A stretch of 64,000 nucleotides of DNA, from the NCBI RefSeq assembly GCF_035989305.1, contig NZ_CP108514.1:434001-498000 (forward strand), given 5' to 3'. Both the position numbers and the translations under genes were made by a program. Positions 42,480-50,922 of the stretch are shown piece after piece (within the stretch, counting starts at the first letter, position 1; every line of letters begins with the position of its first letter). The DNA is from Streptomyces sp. NBC_01233 (GTDB taxonomy: Bacteria; Actinomycetota; Actinomycetes; Streptomycetales; Streptomycetaceae). The notes beneath the pieces are model-generated. The model was given only the letters and a program-made list of their open reading frames with translations. It made no database searches and was not told where the DNA came from.

Positions 42480-43778
42480 ATGCGACGTATGGTGACGATG
42501 GCCGCGCTGGCGGCCGCCCTGCTGGTGCCCGGAGGCCCCCTGCCGGTGGCCGAGGCCGGGAGCACTGCCTCCGTGAGCGCGGGCCGCTGGTCCGCCCACG
42601 AGGCCGAGACCTTCTGGACACCTGAACGGATGGCTGCCGCCGCCCCCCTGCCCCCCGTGACACCGGCGCCTCCCGAACCAGCGGCGCCCGAGCCGCCGTT
42701 GGAGCCCCTCGCACCACTGGAGCCGCTGGAACCGACGCCTGGCGGAGCGCCGGCCCCGCCGCCGACCGCGATCCCGATGCCGATCCCGGTCCCGGAACCG
42801 GCGGAGCCGTCCGCGACCCCGTCCCCGCTCGCCCCCGTCCCCGTCCCCGTCCCGGAGGCTCCCACTCCGACGCCGACTCCGACACCGACTCCCGCAGCGA
42901 CTCCGACTCTGCTGCCGCTGCCCGTTCCGACACCGACACCGACACCGACACCGACTCCGACTCCGACTCCTAAGCCGACCCCCAAGCCGACGCCGAAGCC
43001 GTCTCTGCTCCCCGCCCCCGCACGGCCGGTCGTGCCCCGGGTGCCGGTCACCGACCCCGGCATCGGGCAGAACTTCGACGGCATCCCGGTCGTCGGCCGG
43101 ATGTTCCTCGTCAAGGGCGGCGGATCCTACTTCTGCACCGCCAGCGTGGTCGCCTCCCCCGGCCGCAACCTCGTGCTCAGCGCAGGGCACTGCCTGCTCG
43201 GCTCGGACACCCAGCAGGTGGCCTTCGTACCGCGGTACACGCGCGCGAAGCCGCAGCCGTACGGCATGTTCCCGGTCCTGCGGGACGCGGCCGGGCGCTC
43301 CAGGATCTGGATCGACCCGCGCTACCGCTCCCAGGGTCCCGACCGCGCCGCCGCCCTCGACGTGGCCTTCGCCCAGGTGGGGCCCGACGCGCGCGGCTTC
43401 CCGGTGCAGGACGTGGTCGGCGGGAACCGGCTGGTCACCGGCGCCGGTTACGCGCACGCGAAGGTGTCGCTGATCGGGTACCCGGCCTCCGCCGCCCGTC
43501 CGCGCCTGTGCGTGAACCGAACGACGAGGTTCACCAGCAAGGACGCGCGGATCCCGGGATCGTTCCTGCGCATCGCCTGCACCGGCTACCCCGGCGGGAC
43601 CAGCGGGGGCCCGTTCCTGCTCCGCTACAACGGGCAGACGGGGACCGGTGACGTGGTGGGGGTCATCGGCGGCTGGAAGACGGGCGGGGACACCGCCGAC
43701 ACCTCGTACAGCTCCTACTTCGGCACGGACATCAGGAAGTTGTACGAGAAGGCGGTTGCCGGGGCGAAGGTGCGGTGA
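42480..43778 (+). CDS. Secreted trypsin-like serine protease with Pro-rich linker
   Basis: A 432-residue protein starting at ATG 42480-42482 with AGGGAG nine bases upstream, 13 bases after the BBE oxidase stop. A Sec signal peptide (VTMAALAAALLVPGGPLPVA) is followed by a linker of about 120 residues dominated by Pro and Thr-Pro repeats. The S1-family domain has the triad His in SAGHC (about 237), Asp in LDVAFAQVG (about 294) and Ser in GGTSGGPF (about 375), with two disulfide-type cysteines. V8/glutamyl-endopeptidase-like specificity is possible. The linker may span the cell wall. Confidence 0.9.
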   Translation: MRRMVTMAALAAALLVPGGPLPVAEAGSTASVSAGRWSAHEAETFWTPERMAAAAPLPPVTPAPPEPAAPEPPLEPLAPLEPLEPTPGGAPAPPPTAIPMPIPVPEPAEPSATPSPLAPVPVPVPEAPTPTPTPTPTPAATPTLLPLPVPTPTPTPTPTPTPTPKPTPKPTPKPSLLPAPARPVVPRVPVTDPGIGQNFDGIPVVGRMFLVKGGGSYFCTASVVASPGRNLVLSAGHCLLGSDTQQVAFVPRYTRAKPQPYGMFPVLRDAAGRSRIWIDPRYRSQGPDRAAALDVAFAQVGPDARGFPVQDVVGGNRLVTGAGYAHAKVSLIGYPASAARPRLCVNRTTRFTSKDARIPGSFLRIACTGYPGGTSGGPFLLRYNGQTGTGDVVGVIGGWKTGGDTADTSYSSYFGTDIRKLYEKAVAGAKVR

Positions 43779-44124
43779 GTACCCGTACCCAGCGGGTCCT
43801 GCGCGGGTTCCCGACCGTACGCGGCGTTGCCGGGAGCCCGTCGTCGGCGGCCACGTCGGCGGAGGCGAGGCCGAGCCGGCGGCGCAGGTCGGCGAGGGCG
43901 GCATGGACGGGCGCGAGGACGACCTCGGCGCCCGGGTCGATGGACGCGAGGGCATGGGCGGTGGTCTCGATCGCCTCGGCGGCGTCCTCGGCCGCGGTCC
44001 GGCTCCACCCTCCGGGCGCCCCTATGCCCCAGGGCGCGATGGTGTCGTAGAGGTGGCAGGCGGCATCGGCCACGGCGTCGGCCCGTTCCCCGACGCCCGG
44101 CGCCGCGATGGTCGGCAGTTCCAT
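43732..44124 (-). CDS. Hypothetical helical protein
   Basis: A 130-residue frame starting at ATG 44122-44124, rich in Ala and acidic residues, with helices such as AEDAAEAIETTAHALASIDP and VVLAPVHAALADLRRRLGLA. Composition is sensible and similar short helical proteins occur in Streptomyces, but I recognise no family and the ribosome-binding site is weak. The last about 15 codons overlap the 3' end of the convergent protease gene, and the terminal residues look like read-through. Confidence 0.5.
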   Translation of the reverse strand: MELPTIAAPGVGERADAVADAACHLYDTIAPWGIGAPGGWSRTAAEDAAEAIETTAHALASIDPGAEVVLAPVHAALADLRRRLGLASADVAADDGLPATPRTVGNPRRTRWVRVLTAPSPRQPPSRTTS

Positions 44125-44235
44125 GCCGGGTCAACGAGCCGGTCCCGCCCGGGGGTACGACCGGATGCCCCGCGGGGCGAGCGGGTGCCGGGCGGGTCGT
44201 CCCGCCCGGCGCATCGGCCCGCCCCGTGAGACGCC

Positions 44236-44778
44236 CTAGCGCGCGGTCGTGGCCCGGAGGATCCTCCGGGCCACGGCGTGCGAGGCCACGGTGGCCGCCC
44301 CGGCGAGCGCCAGGCCCTGGACCACGTCGCGCGCCCGGGTGGGCCGCAGGACCCCGTCGCGGCGCAGCCGGCCGCGCGCCCACAGGGTGAAGGGGACCAC
44401 GAGCAGCGGCGAGGTGACCACGCCGGGCGTGTAGCCGCGGGTCGCGGCGGCCTGCGCGAGGTGGACGAGGCCGTGCAGGCCGAAGCCGTTCAGGGAGGCC
44501 TGGTAGAAGGCCGAGCGCCCGCCGGTGCGGTGGCCGTCGGCGGAGGCGGCCGCGACGACGACGGCCATCACGCCGACCGCGGTGGCGAACTCGCGGCCGT
44601 CCACGGCTTCCATGCTGCGCCAGACCCGGTCGGGGACGCGGGGGTGGCGCTCGCGCAGCACCGGGACCCGGGTACGGGTCCAGCGTGCCACGGTGGCCAC
44701 TTCTTCGAGGTCGTGCACGGTCCAGGCGGCGAGCAGTCCGAGGGTGACGGCGCTGCGCGGTATCGAGGATGCGTTCAT
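44236..44778 (-). CDS. HXXEE-domain membrane protein
   Basis: A 180-residue protein starting at ATG 44776-44778. The N-terminal helix ends in WTVHDLEEVATVARW, the HxxEE signature, and a second conserved His-containing helix reads GLHGLVHLAQAAATRGYTPG. Four transmembrane segments are visible. The family may be a membrane-embedded metalloenzyme, but no activity has been established. Its start codon overlaps the stop of the AEC transporter gene by four bases, implying coupling. Confidence 0.88.
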   Translation of the reverse strand: MNASSIPRSAVTLGLLAAWTVHDLEEVATVARWTRTRVPVLRERHPRVPDRVWRSMEAVDGREFATAVGVMAVVVAAASADGHRTGGRSAFYQASLNGFGLHGLVHLAQAAATRGYTPGVVTSPLLVVPFTLWARGRLRRDGVLRPTRARDVVQGLALAGAATVASHAVARRILRATTAR

Positions 44779-45722
44779 ACCGCAATAGTCTGCAGCCACA
44801 GGGGCAGCAGGAGGAGCGACACGAGCGAACTCTTGATCACCAGCGAAGCGGAGAGGTCGACGCCCACGTCGTAGCGCTGGGCGAAGATGAACAGGTTCTG
44901 CGGGGTGGGCATCGCCGCGATCAGGACGAGGTACGCCAGCCACTCGCCCCGGACGCCGAAGAGCATCCCGCACACCGCCCAGGTCAGCAGCGGGAACGCC
45001 AGGCACTTGAAGCCTATGAGGGCCAACTCCTCGCGCGTGGTGCCCCGCAGGTCCAGGCCGAGGCCGCCGAGGTGGAGACCGAGGGCGAACAGGGCGACGG
45101 GCGAGGCGCTGTCGCCGACGAAGGCGGCGCCGTCCAGGACCACGCCCGGCACCTTCACCGAGAGCAGGTTGAGCAGGATCCCCGCGTTGCAGGCGAGGAC
45201 CACCGGGGTGGTGAGCGAGGCACCGACGGCGCGGGCGAGGCGCCGGGCCGGACCGCCCGAGGCGGGCCCCGCTCGGCCCAGTTCCATCAGGGCGATGACG
45301 ACCAGGGACAGCACGCAGACCTGGAACAGCAGGATCGGGAAGATCGGCGCCGCCGTCCCGAACACGGTGATGAAGACGGGGACGGCGAAGTAGGCCGTGT
45401 TGACCTGGACCCCGGCCATCACGCGCAGCGCAACGACGCGGGGCTCCCGGATGCCGTGGACGACCGCCGCCACGGCGACCGCCACGACCGCGAGGGCCGC
45501 CGACCCGGCGTAGCCGCCGATCGCCCGCCAGTTGAAGAGGGCCGCGAGGTCGCTGGCGTAGATGTTGCCGAAGAGGTAGCAGGGGACGGCGAAGAGGAAG
45601 GCGTAGTCGGAGAAGACCTTGGAGGCCTCCGCCGGGACGATCTTGCGGCGCGCGAGCACCACCCCGCCGCCGAAGGCCAGCAGTACCGGCACCAGCTTCT
45701 CCAGCGCGGCTGCCCCACCCAT
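44775..45722 (-). CDS. AEC (auxin efflux carrier) family transporter
   Basis: A 315-residue permease starting at ATG 45720-45722 with GAGGGAAG upstream. It has ten hydrophobic segments in two inverted halves with the characteristic discontinuous helices NTAYFAVPVFITVFG and LIAAMPTPQNLFIFAQRYDV. AEC proteins move organic anions such as malate or malonate. It is co-translated with the HXXEE protein downstream. Confidence 0.9.
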   Translation of the reverse strand: MGGAAALEKLVPVLLAFGGGVVLARRKIVPAEASKVFSDYAFLFAVPCYLFGNIYASDLAALFNWRAIGGYAGSAALAVVAVAVAAVVHGIREPRVVALRVMAGVQVNTAYFAVPVFITVFGTAAPIFPILLFQVCVLSLVVIALMELGRAGPASGGPARRLARAVGASLTTPVVLACNAGILLNLLSVKVPGVVLDGAAFVGDSASPVALFALGLHLGGLGLDLRGTTREELALIGFKCLAFPLLTWAVCGMLFGVRGEWLAYLVLIAAMPTPQNLFIFAQRYDVGVDLSASLVIKSSLVSLLLLPLWLQTIAV

Positions 45723-45805
45723 GCCTGTCTTCCCTCGTGATCGCCCGGCGAGCAGCCTACCCGTACCCCGGTTCGGGGCCCGTCGGCGCATAGGCTGGTC
45801 CGATC

Positions 45806-47182
45806 ATGAGCGACGAACCCCGCACCCGGCTGTTCGGACGGAACCGCGACCGCACCCGCACCCCTGCAGCCGGATCACCCGGTGCCCGCGTGCCCGGCGC
45901 GCTGGGACAGCTCGCCGTGGTGCTGCGCACGCCCGCCCGGGCGACGCAGCCCCTGCTGGGGCAGGCGCCCAAGCGCTGGCAGCGGATACTTCCGTACGTC
46001 GTCGTCGGCATCTTCGTGGTGACGCTGCTGCCGGTGACCATCGCCGTGCTGACCAACGACTACGGGGTGGACGGCGGCTGGGCGGGCGCGCTCGGGGTGG
46101 CGCAGACCGTGCCGCTCCTGCTCGCGGTGGTCCGGCCGCTGCCCGCCTGGGGCCTCGTCCTGGGGGCGGACCTCGTCGGAGCGGTCCTGCTGATCGGCGC
46201 CGACGAGGTGGCCGGGCACGCCTGGCCGTGGCCGCCGATGACCATCGTCGGCTACCTGCTGCTGATGGCCTGTCTGGGGCTGCGCGAATCCATCCGGAAC
46301 CTGGTCGGGGTGTGGCTGGTGACCGGCGGGCTCGGTGCGGTGCTGGGCTTCTTCCAGCCTGCGGGCGTGATGAACTCCGCCGCCCTGCTCTTCGTGCTGA
46401 GCGGGGTCGTGCTGGTGCTGACGGGCGCGCTGCGCGGTCTGGGCGACGCACAGCAGCGGATCGCCGAGCAGGAGAGCATCAGCGAGGCGGAGCGCGCCCG
46501 GCGGACCCTGCTGGAGGAACGGGCCCGGATCGCACGCGAGTTGCACGACGTGGTGGCCCACCACATGTCGGTGATCACCGTCCAGGCGGATTCGGCGCCG
46601 TACCGGCTGCCGGGCATGCCCGAGCCCGTACAGGAGGAGTTCGCGGCGATCGCGGCCAGTGCCCGGGAGTCGCTGGGCGAGATGCGGCGGCTGCTGACCG
46701 TACTGCGCGGTGACGGGGCGAACGGCGGCGCGGAGGGCGAGCGGGCCCCGCAGCCGGGGATCGACCGGCTCCAGCAGCTGGTGGAGGCGACCGTACGGGC
46801 CGGGCAGCCGGTGGAGTTGTCTCTGGCGGCGGGGGCGGCCGGGGCCGCTCCGCCGGCGGTGGACCTGTCGGCGTACCGGATCGTGCAGGAGGCCCTGGCC
46901 AATGTGGTGCGGCACGCGCCGGGCGCGCGCACCCGGGTCTCGGTGACGGTCGACGAGGACGACGTGCTGGTGCTCGTGGTCAACGGTCCGGCCCGGGACA
47001 CCGTGGTGGCGCTGGAGAGTTCGGGCACGGGGCACGGCCTGGTGGGGATGCGGGAGCGCGTACGGTTGACCGGCGGGACGCTGGACACCGGTCCGCTGCC
47101 CGACGGCGGCTTCCGGGTCGCCGCCCGCCTGCCCCTGAACGCCCCGGGCGACCCGACCCATCTGAACGAGGAGGGGAATTGA
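45806..47182 (+). CDS. NarL-type sensor histidine kinase
   Basis: A 458-residue kinase starting at ATG 45806-45808. The N-terminal part has about five transmembrane segments (from YVVVGIFVVTLLPVTIAVL to LLFVLSGVVLVLTGAL). The HisKA_3 box is RIARELHDVVAHHMSVITVQ and the ATP-binding part contains RIVQEALANVVRHAPG and GHGLVGMRERVRLTGGTLDT. It overlaps the response regulator gene by four bases. The signal and targets are unknown. Confidence 0.93.
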   Translation: MSDEPRTRLFGRNRDRTRTPAAGSPGARVPGALGQLAVVLRTPARATQPLLGQAPKRWQRILPYVVVGIFVVTLLPVTIAVLTNDYGVDGGWAGALGVAQTVPLLLAVVRPLPAWGLVLGADLVGAVLLIGADEVAGHAWPWPPMTIVGYLLLMACLGLRESIRNLVGVWLVTGGLGAVLGFFQPAGVMNSAALLFVLSGVVLVLTGALRGLGDAQQRIAEQESISEAERARRTLLEERARIARELHDVVAHHMSVITVQADSAPYRLPGMPEPVQEEFAAIAASARESLGEMRRLLTVLRGDGANGGAEGERAPQPGIDRLQQLVEATVRAGQPVELSLAAGAAGAAPPAVDLSAYRIVQEALANVVRHAPGARTRVSVTVDEDDVLVLVVNGPARDTVVALESSGTGHGLVGMRERVRLTGGTLDTGPLPDGGFRVAARLPLNAPGDPTHLNEEGN

Positions 47183-47859
47183 CCATCCGCGTGATCATCG
47201 TCGACGACCAGGCCATGGTGCGGGCGGGGTTCGCCGCGCTGCTGTCGGCGCAGGCCGACATCGACGTGGTGGGCGAGGCTCCCGACGGTCGGCAGGGGGT
47301 GCAGGTCTCCCGCTCCACGCACCCCGACGTGGTGCTGATGGACGTGCGGATGCCGGAGATGGACGGGCTCACGGCGGCCCGGGAGATCCTCGATCCCCCG
47401 CCCGGGGTGGTGCACCGGCCGAAGGTGCTGATGCTGACCACCTTCGACATCGACGACTACGTGTACGAGGCGCTGCGCGCCGGCGCCTCCGGTTTCCTGC
47501 TGAAGGACGCCCCGCCGGCCGATCTGATCGCGGCGGTACGCGTCGTCGCCTCGGGCGAGGCGCTGCTGGCGCCCTCGGTGACCCGGCGGCTCATCGCGGA
47601 CTTCGTCCAGCAGCGGCCGGCTCCGCGCAAGGACCCGGCACTGCGGCTGAACGGCCTCACCCCGCGGGAGACCGAGGTACTGGAACTCATCGCACGCGGC
47701 CTGTCTAACCAGGAGATCGCCGGGCATCTGGTGCTGGCCGAGCAGACGGTGAAGACCCACATCGGACGGGTGCTGGCCAAACTCGACCTGCGGGACCGGG
47801 CGCAGGCCGTGATCTTCGCCTACGAGGCGGGGCTGGTCCGGCCGGGCGACTCCGCCTGA
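47179..47859 (+). CDS. NarL/LuxR-family response regulator
   Basis: A 226-residue regulator. Receiver: IIVDDQAMVRAGFAALL, phosphoacceptor Asp in VVLMDVRMPEMDG and Lys in GFLLKDAPPADLI. LuxR HTH: GLTPRETEVLELIARGLSNQ and QTVKTHIGRVLAKLDLRDRA. The start is taken as TTG 47179-47181, which overlaps the kinase stop (TTGA) and follows GAGGAGGGG; the in-frame GTG at 47191 is less well placed. Confidence 0.95.
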   Translation: MTIRVIIVDDQAMVRAGFAALLSAQADIDVVGEAPDGRQGVQVSRSTHPDVVLMDVRMPEMDGLTAAREILDPPPGVVHRPKVLMLTTFDIDDYVYEALRAGASGFLLKDAPPADLIAAVRVVASGEALLAPSVTRRLIADFVQQRPAPRKDPALRLNGLTPRETEVLELIARGLSNQEIAGHLVLAEQTVKTHIGRVLAKLDLRDRAQAVIFAYEAGLVRPGDSA

Positions 47860-47927
47860 CGGGACGGCCGGGCGGCGCGGCCTGCCCGGGCGGCAGGGCA
47901 CCTCCGCCTGACCGGACGGCAGGGCGG
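47850..47927. repeat. Imperfect about 26-bp duplication at the response regulator stop codon
   Basis: The sequence beginning CTCCGCCTGACGGGACGGC (47850-47875) recurs with three mismatches as CTCCGCCTGACCGGACGGC at 47902-47927, a period of 52 bases. The first copy spans the stop codon of the response regulator gene. It looks like a local tandem duplication; I see no other function. Confidence 0.7.
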
Positions 47928-48062
47928 TTTCCGGCGGGGAAGCGCGCCCCGGCTCCTCCACCCCCTACCGGGGTATGACATCCGACTTGGCACCACGGTC
48001 CGACGTACGCGCCGGTACCTCCTTCCTACCTTCCTCCTCGTCACGAGGAGAGGAGAAGGGGC

Positions 48063-49106
48063 ATGCGCCGCTTCGGAAGGACGCTGGTCACGGCCGCGCT
48101 GGCGGTGGCCGTCGTCGGGGGGACCGCCGGATGGGCCTCGGGTGAGAGCCAGGCCGCGGTCACCGGGCCGCCGCCCGGCACCGCCGGCTGGCTAGCCGAT
48201 ACGGCGTCCGGCCGGGCGCTGCCGGATCCGGCGACCGCGACGCCGCGCGAGGTGGCCCGGTTCTTCGCCGGGCTCGACGAGGCGGAGCGCCGGGAACTCC
48301 TGCGCGACCACCCGCTGGTGGTCGGCAACCTGGAGGGGGCGCCGCTCCCCCTGCGGTACGAGGCCAACCGGATCGCGATCGCCGCCACGGGTGAGGCGCG
48401 GTACGCCTCCCTCGCCGCGCCGGACCGGCGGATCCTGGCCTTCGACCCGCGCGGCCGTGGCCAGGTCGCCGAGGTGTTCGGGGACCTGGAGCACACGGAG
48501 CACGTCTCGGTGGTCGTGCCGGGGTCGGACAACGACGCCACCGCCTACGACGCCCGGCGCAAGCCGAACACCGGCCCGGCCGGGATGGCGCGGGCGCTGC
48601 GCCAGGCGACCGGCGGGTTCACCGCCGTCGTCGCGTGGATCGGTTACACCACTCCCGTCGGCGTCGGTCTGGACGCGGCCGACGGCCGGCTGGCCACGGC
48701 CGGCGCGGCCCGCCTGGCCCGGTTCACCGCAGGGCTCGACGCGGTCGGCGCGCCCGATCCGGTGCTGTTCTGCCACAGCTACGGCTCGGTGGTGTGCGGG
48801 CTGGCGGCCCGGCACACGGACGCCTCCGACATCGTGGCCTTCGGCTCCCCCGGGATGCGCGCCGACACCGCGGCCGGTCTGCGCACCGGTGCCCGCGTCT
48901 GGGCGGCCCGGGGTCCCTCCGACTGGATCGCGGACGTCCCGAACGTCGAGTTCGCCGGGATCGGCCACGGCGCCGACCCCACCTCCGCGGCCTTCGGCGC
49001 CCGCCGGGTGCCCGCCGCCGATGTCCAGGGCCACGCCGGCTACTTCACGCCCGGCACCCAGTCCCTGGCGGCCTTCGCCGCGATCGCGAACGGAGAGGCC
49101 CGATGA
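48063..49106 (+). CDS. Exported DUF1023 alpha/beta-hydrolase
   Basis: A 347-residue protein starting at ATG 48063-48065 behind GAGGAGAAGGGG. An N-terminal signal peptide (TLVTAALAVAVVGGTAGWAS) precedes a DUF1023 hydrolase domain with HVSVVVPGSDNDATAYD, VVAWIGYTTPVGVG and the nucleophile elbow LFCHSYGSVVCGLAA, where Cys stands in place of the usual first Gly. The catalytic His is likely in VQGHAGYF. Substrates of this family are not established. The next gene overlaps by ATGA. Confidence 0.88.
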   Translation: MRRFGRTLVTAALAVAVVGGTAGWASGESQAAVTGPPPGTAGWLADTASGRALPDPATATPREVARFFAGLDEAERRELLRDHPLVVGNLEGAPLPLRYEANRIAIAATGEARYASLAAPDRRILAFDPRGRGQVAEVFGDLEHTEHVSVVVPGSDNDATAYDARRKPNTGPAGMARALRQATGGFTAVVAWIGYTTPVGVGLDAADGRLATAGAARLARFTAGLDAVGAPDPVLFCHSYGSVVCGLAARHTDASDIVAFGSPGMRADTAAGLRTGARVWAARGPSDWIADVPNVEFAGIGHGADPTSAAFGARRVPAADVQGHAGYFTPGTQSLAAFAAIANGEAR

Positions 49107-50332
49107 GCGCATCCGCTGCCCTGGCCCCGCTGAGGAAGGCCGCCGGGCGGATCGACCGGCAGACCCCCGCCCACCGCGACCGGGCGGTCGACGGGCTGCG
49201 CGCCCTGGCCCTGCTGGCCGTGCCGACCGGCCACTGGCTGCTCGGCGGCTTCACCCTCGACTCCGACGGCGGCCTGCACAACGCCAGCCCGCTGTCGGCC
49301 TTCGGCGGGCTGGCTCCGGCCAGTTGGGTGCTGCAGATGCTCGGCATCTTCTTCCTGGTCGGCGGGTACGCCTCGGCGCTCTCCTACCGGCGCCGCCCCG
49401 GTTCGGCGGGTGCCTGGCTGAAGGGCAGGATCGTCCGGCTGGGGCGGCCGGTGCTCGGGGTCACCGCGGTGTGGGCGCTGGCCGCGCCGGTGCTGTACGC
49501 GGCCGGGGTGCCCGAGGCCTCGCTGCGCACCGGGGCGAAGCTGGTGGTCCAGCCGCTCTGGTTCGTCGGGGTGTACGTGGTGGTCACCGCCCTGACCCCG
49601 TACTGCGTGCGGGCGGCGGGCCGCCTCGGCGGCTGGGCCGCGGTCCCCCTGCTCGCTTCGGTGGCCTTGGTGGACTTCCTGCGGTACGGGCCGCTCGCCG
49701 GCTCGGTACCGTCCTGGCTGTCCCTGGTGAACATCCTGCCGGGCTGGCTGTTCGCGTACCAGCTGGGCGTCTCCTGGGGCGAGCGGCGGATCGGGCGGCG
49801 CGGGGCCTGGCTGCTGCTGGCCGGCGGGACGCTGCTGTTCGCGGCCCTGCTGGCGGTGTTCCACTATCCCGCGTCGATGGTCGGCGTACCGGGTGCGGCG
49901 CGGACCAACTCGCATCCGCCGTCGCTGCTGGTACTGGCCCTGGCCTCGGCCCAGTCGGGCGCGGCGATCCTGCTGCGCGACCGGCTGGCGAGGCTGCTGG
50001 CCCGGCCGGCCCTGTGGGCTCCGGTGGTCGTGGTCAACCTGTGCGCGATGACGATCCTGTGCTGGCACCAGACGGCCATGCTGGCGGCGGCCGTACCCGG
50101 CTCGTTCGTGGGTGGGCTGGCCGGGCTGACGACGGCCCCGGACAGCCTGGGCTGGATCGCGGCGCGGATGGCGTGGATTCCGGTGTTCGCGGCGCTGCTG
50201 GTGGGCATCGCCCGGTACGCGCGCCGGTTCGAGCATCCGCCGAAGGGTGTGCGCGGCAGCCGGGCGCTGCGCCGGACCGTGGTGGGGCTGCTGGCGGCGG
50301 GGTTCGCGATGTTCGCACTGGGTCTCGCGTAG
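49103..50332 (+). CDS. Acyltransferase-3-family integral membrane protein
   Basis: A 409-residue protein starting at ATG 49103-49105, overlapping the hydrolase stop. It begins with the family opening RDRAVDGLRALALLAVPTGH (catalytic-type His), has about ten transmembrane helices, QMLGIFFLVGGYASALSYRR and a late ILCWHQTAMLAAA. Members O-acylate sugars, lipids or antibiotics at the membrane. Coupling to an exported hydrolase suggests a joint acylation/deacylation role, an inference. A terminator follows. Confidence 0.88.
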   Translation: MSASAALAPLRKAAGRIDRQTPAHRDRAVDGLRALALLAVPTGHWLLGGFTLDSDGGLHNASPLSAFGGLAPASWVLQMLGIFFLVGGYASALSYRRRPGSAGAWLKGRIVRLGRPVLGVTAVWALAAPVLYAAGVPEASLRTGAKLVVQPLWFVGVYVVVTALTPYCVRAAGRLGGWAAVPLLASVALVDFLRYGPLAGSVPSWLSLVNILPGWLFAYQLGVSWGERRIGRRGAWLLLAGGTLLFAALLAVFHYPASMVGVPGAARTNSHPPSLLVLALASAQSGAAILLRDRLARLLARPALWAPVVVVNLCAMTILCWHQTAMLAAAVPGSFVGGLAGLTTAPDSLGWIAARMAWIPVFAALLVGIARYARRFEHPPKGVRGSRALRRTVVGLLAAGFAMFALGLA

Positions 50333-50347
50333 CCCCCGCATCCGAAG

Positions 50348-50385
50348 ACGAGAGCGCCGCTCCCCGGAGGGAGCGGCGCTCTCGT
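50348..50385. terminator. Bidirectional intrinsic terminator hairpin
   Basis: A perfect 16-bp stem (ACGAGAGCGCCGCTCC at 50348-50363 and its complement at 50370-50385) closes a six-base loop. It lies between the convergent acyltransferase (ends 50332) and DUF350 (ends 50405) genes and should stop both. Confidence 0.92.
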
Positions 50386-50404
50386 CACGTACGGGTGCTC
50401 CGCG

Positions 50405-50827
50405 TCAGGCGATCGAGGCGGCGACTATCGCGGCCACGGCGAGGTTGCAGGCGGCCGAGACCCAGACGGCCGGGTGGGGTTCCGGGTCGACGACGATGGC
50501 GCCGAGTTTGCCCGGGGTCACCAGGTCGAGCACCAGGAAGGCGACCGCCATCAGGACCAGGCCGAGCAGGCCGAAGGCCGCGGTCGACGCCAGGCCCTTG
50601 CCGAAGTCCTGGTACGTCGTCCAGATCGAGGTGAAGACGATGCCGCCGATGCCGAGGAGCGCGGAGCTGAGGAAGAGCGCCGCGTTGCGGTTGCGCTCCT
50701 CCCAGATCTGCTTCGGAAGCTTCCCGGGCGTCAGCACGTCCACGAGGACGATGCCGAGGATCAGCAGGACCAGGCCGAGGGCGCCGTAGGCGCTGGTGCG
50801 GCCAAGTCCGTTGATGATGTCGCTCAT
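50405..50827 (-). CDS. DUF350 family membrane protein
   Basis: A 140-residue protein starting at ATG 50825-50827 with four transmembrane helices in two repeats: AYGALGLVLLILGIVLVDVL with TPGKLPKQ, and AAFGLLGLVLMAVAFLVLDL with VTPGKLG. The repeated helix plus 'TPGKL' motif is the hallmark of DUF350 (YjfL type). In other bacteria DUF350 genes lie next to ATP-grasp amidoligases (for example yjfC). Here it is divergent from a GNAT/ATP-grasp gene with 95 bases between the starts. Confidence 0.92.
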   Translation of the reverse strand: MSDIINGLGRTSAYGALGLVLLILGIVLVDVLTPGKLPKQIWEERNRNAALFLSSALLGIGGIVFTSIWTTYQDFGKGLASTAAFGLLGLVLMAVAFLVLDLVTPGKLGAIVVDPEPHPAVWVSAACNLAVAAIVAASIA

Positions 50828-50922
50828 TGAGAAGCCTGTCTCCGCGTGGGTGGGAAAGTATGTGCCGTGGGGAGGCCGAATCTATCGCACGGCTCTTCGA
50901 CGGACCATGGGGAGGTCAGCAG

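Noticed and set aside
42464..43114. Minus-strand frame encoding Gly-Val repeats
   Set aside because: It is the antisense of the Thr-Pro repeat linker of the protease.
40780..43955. Continuous minus-strand open frame upstream of the P450
   Set aside because: Antisense to the flavin oxidase and protease; only the part below about 39900 is genuine P450 sequence.
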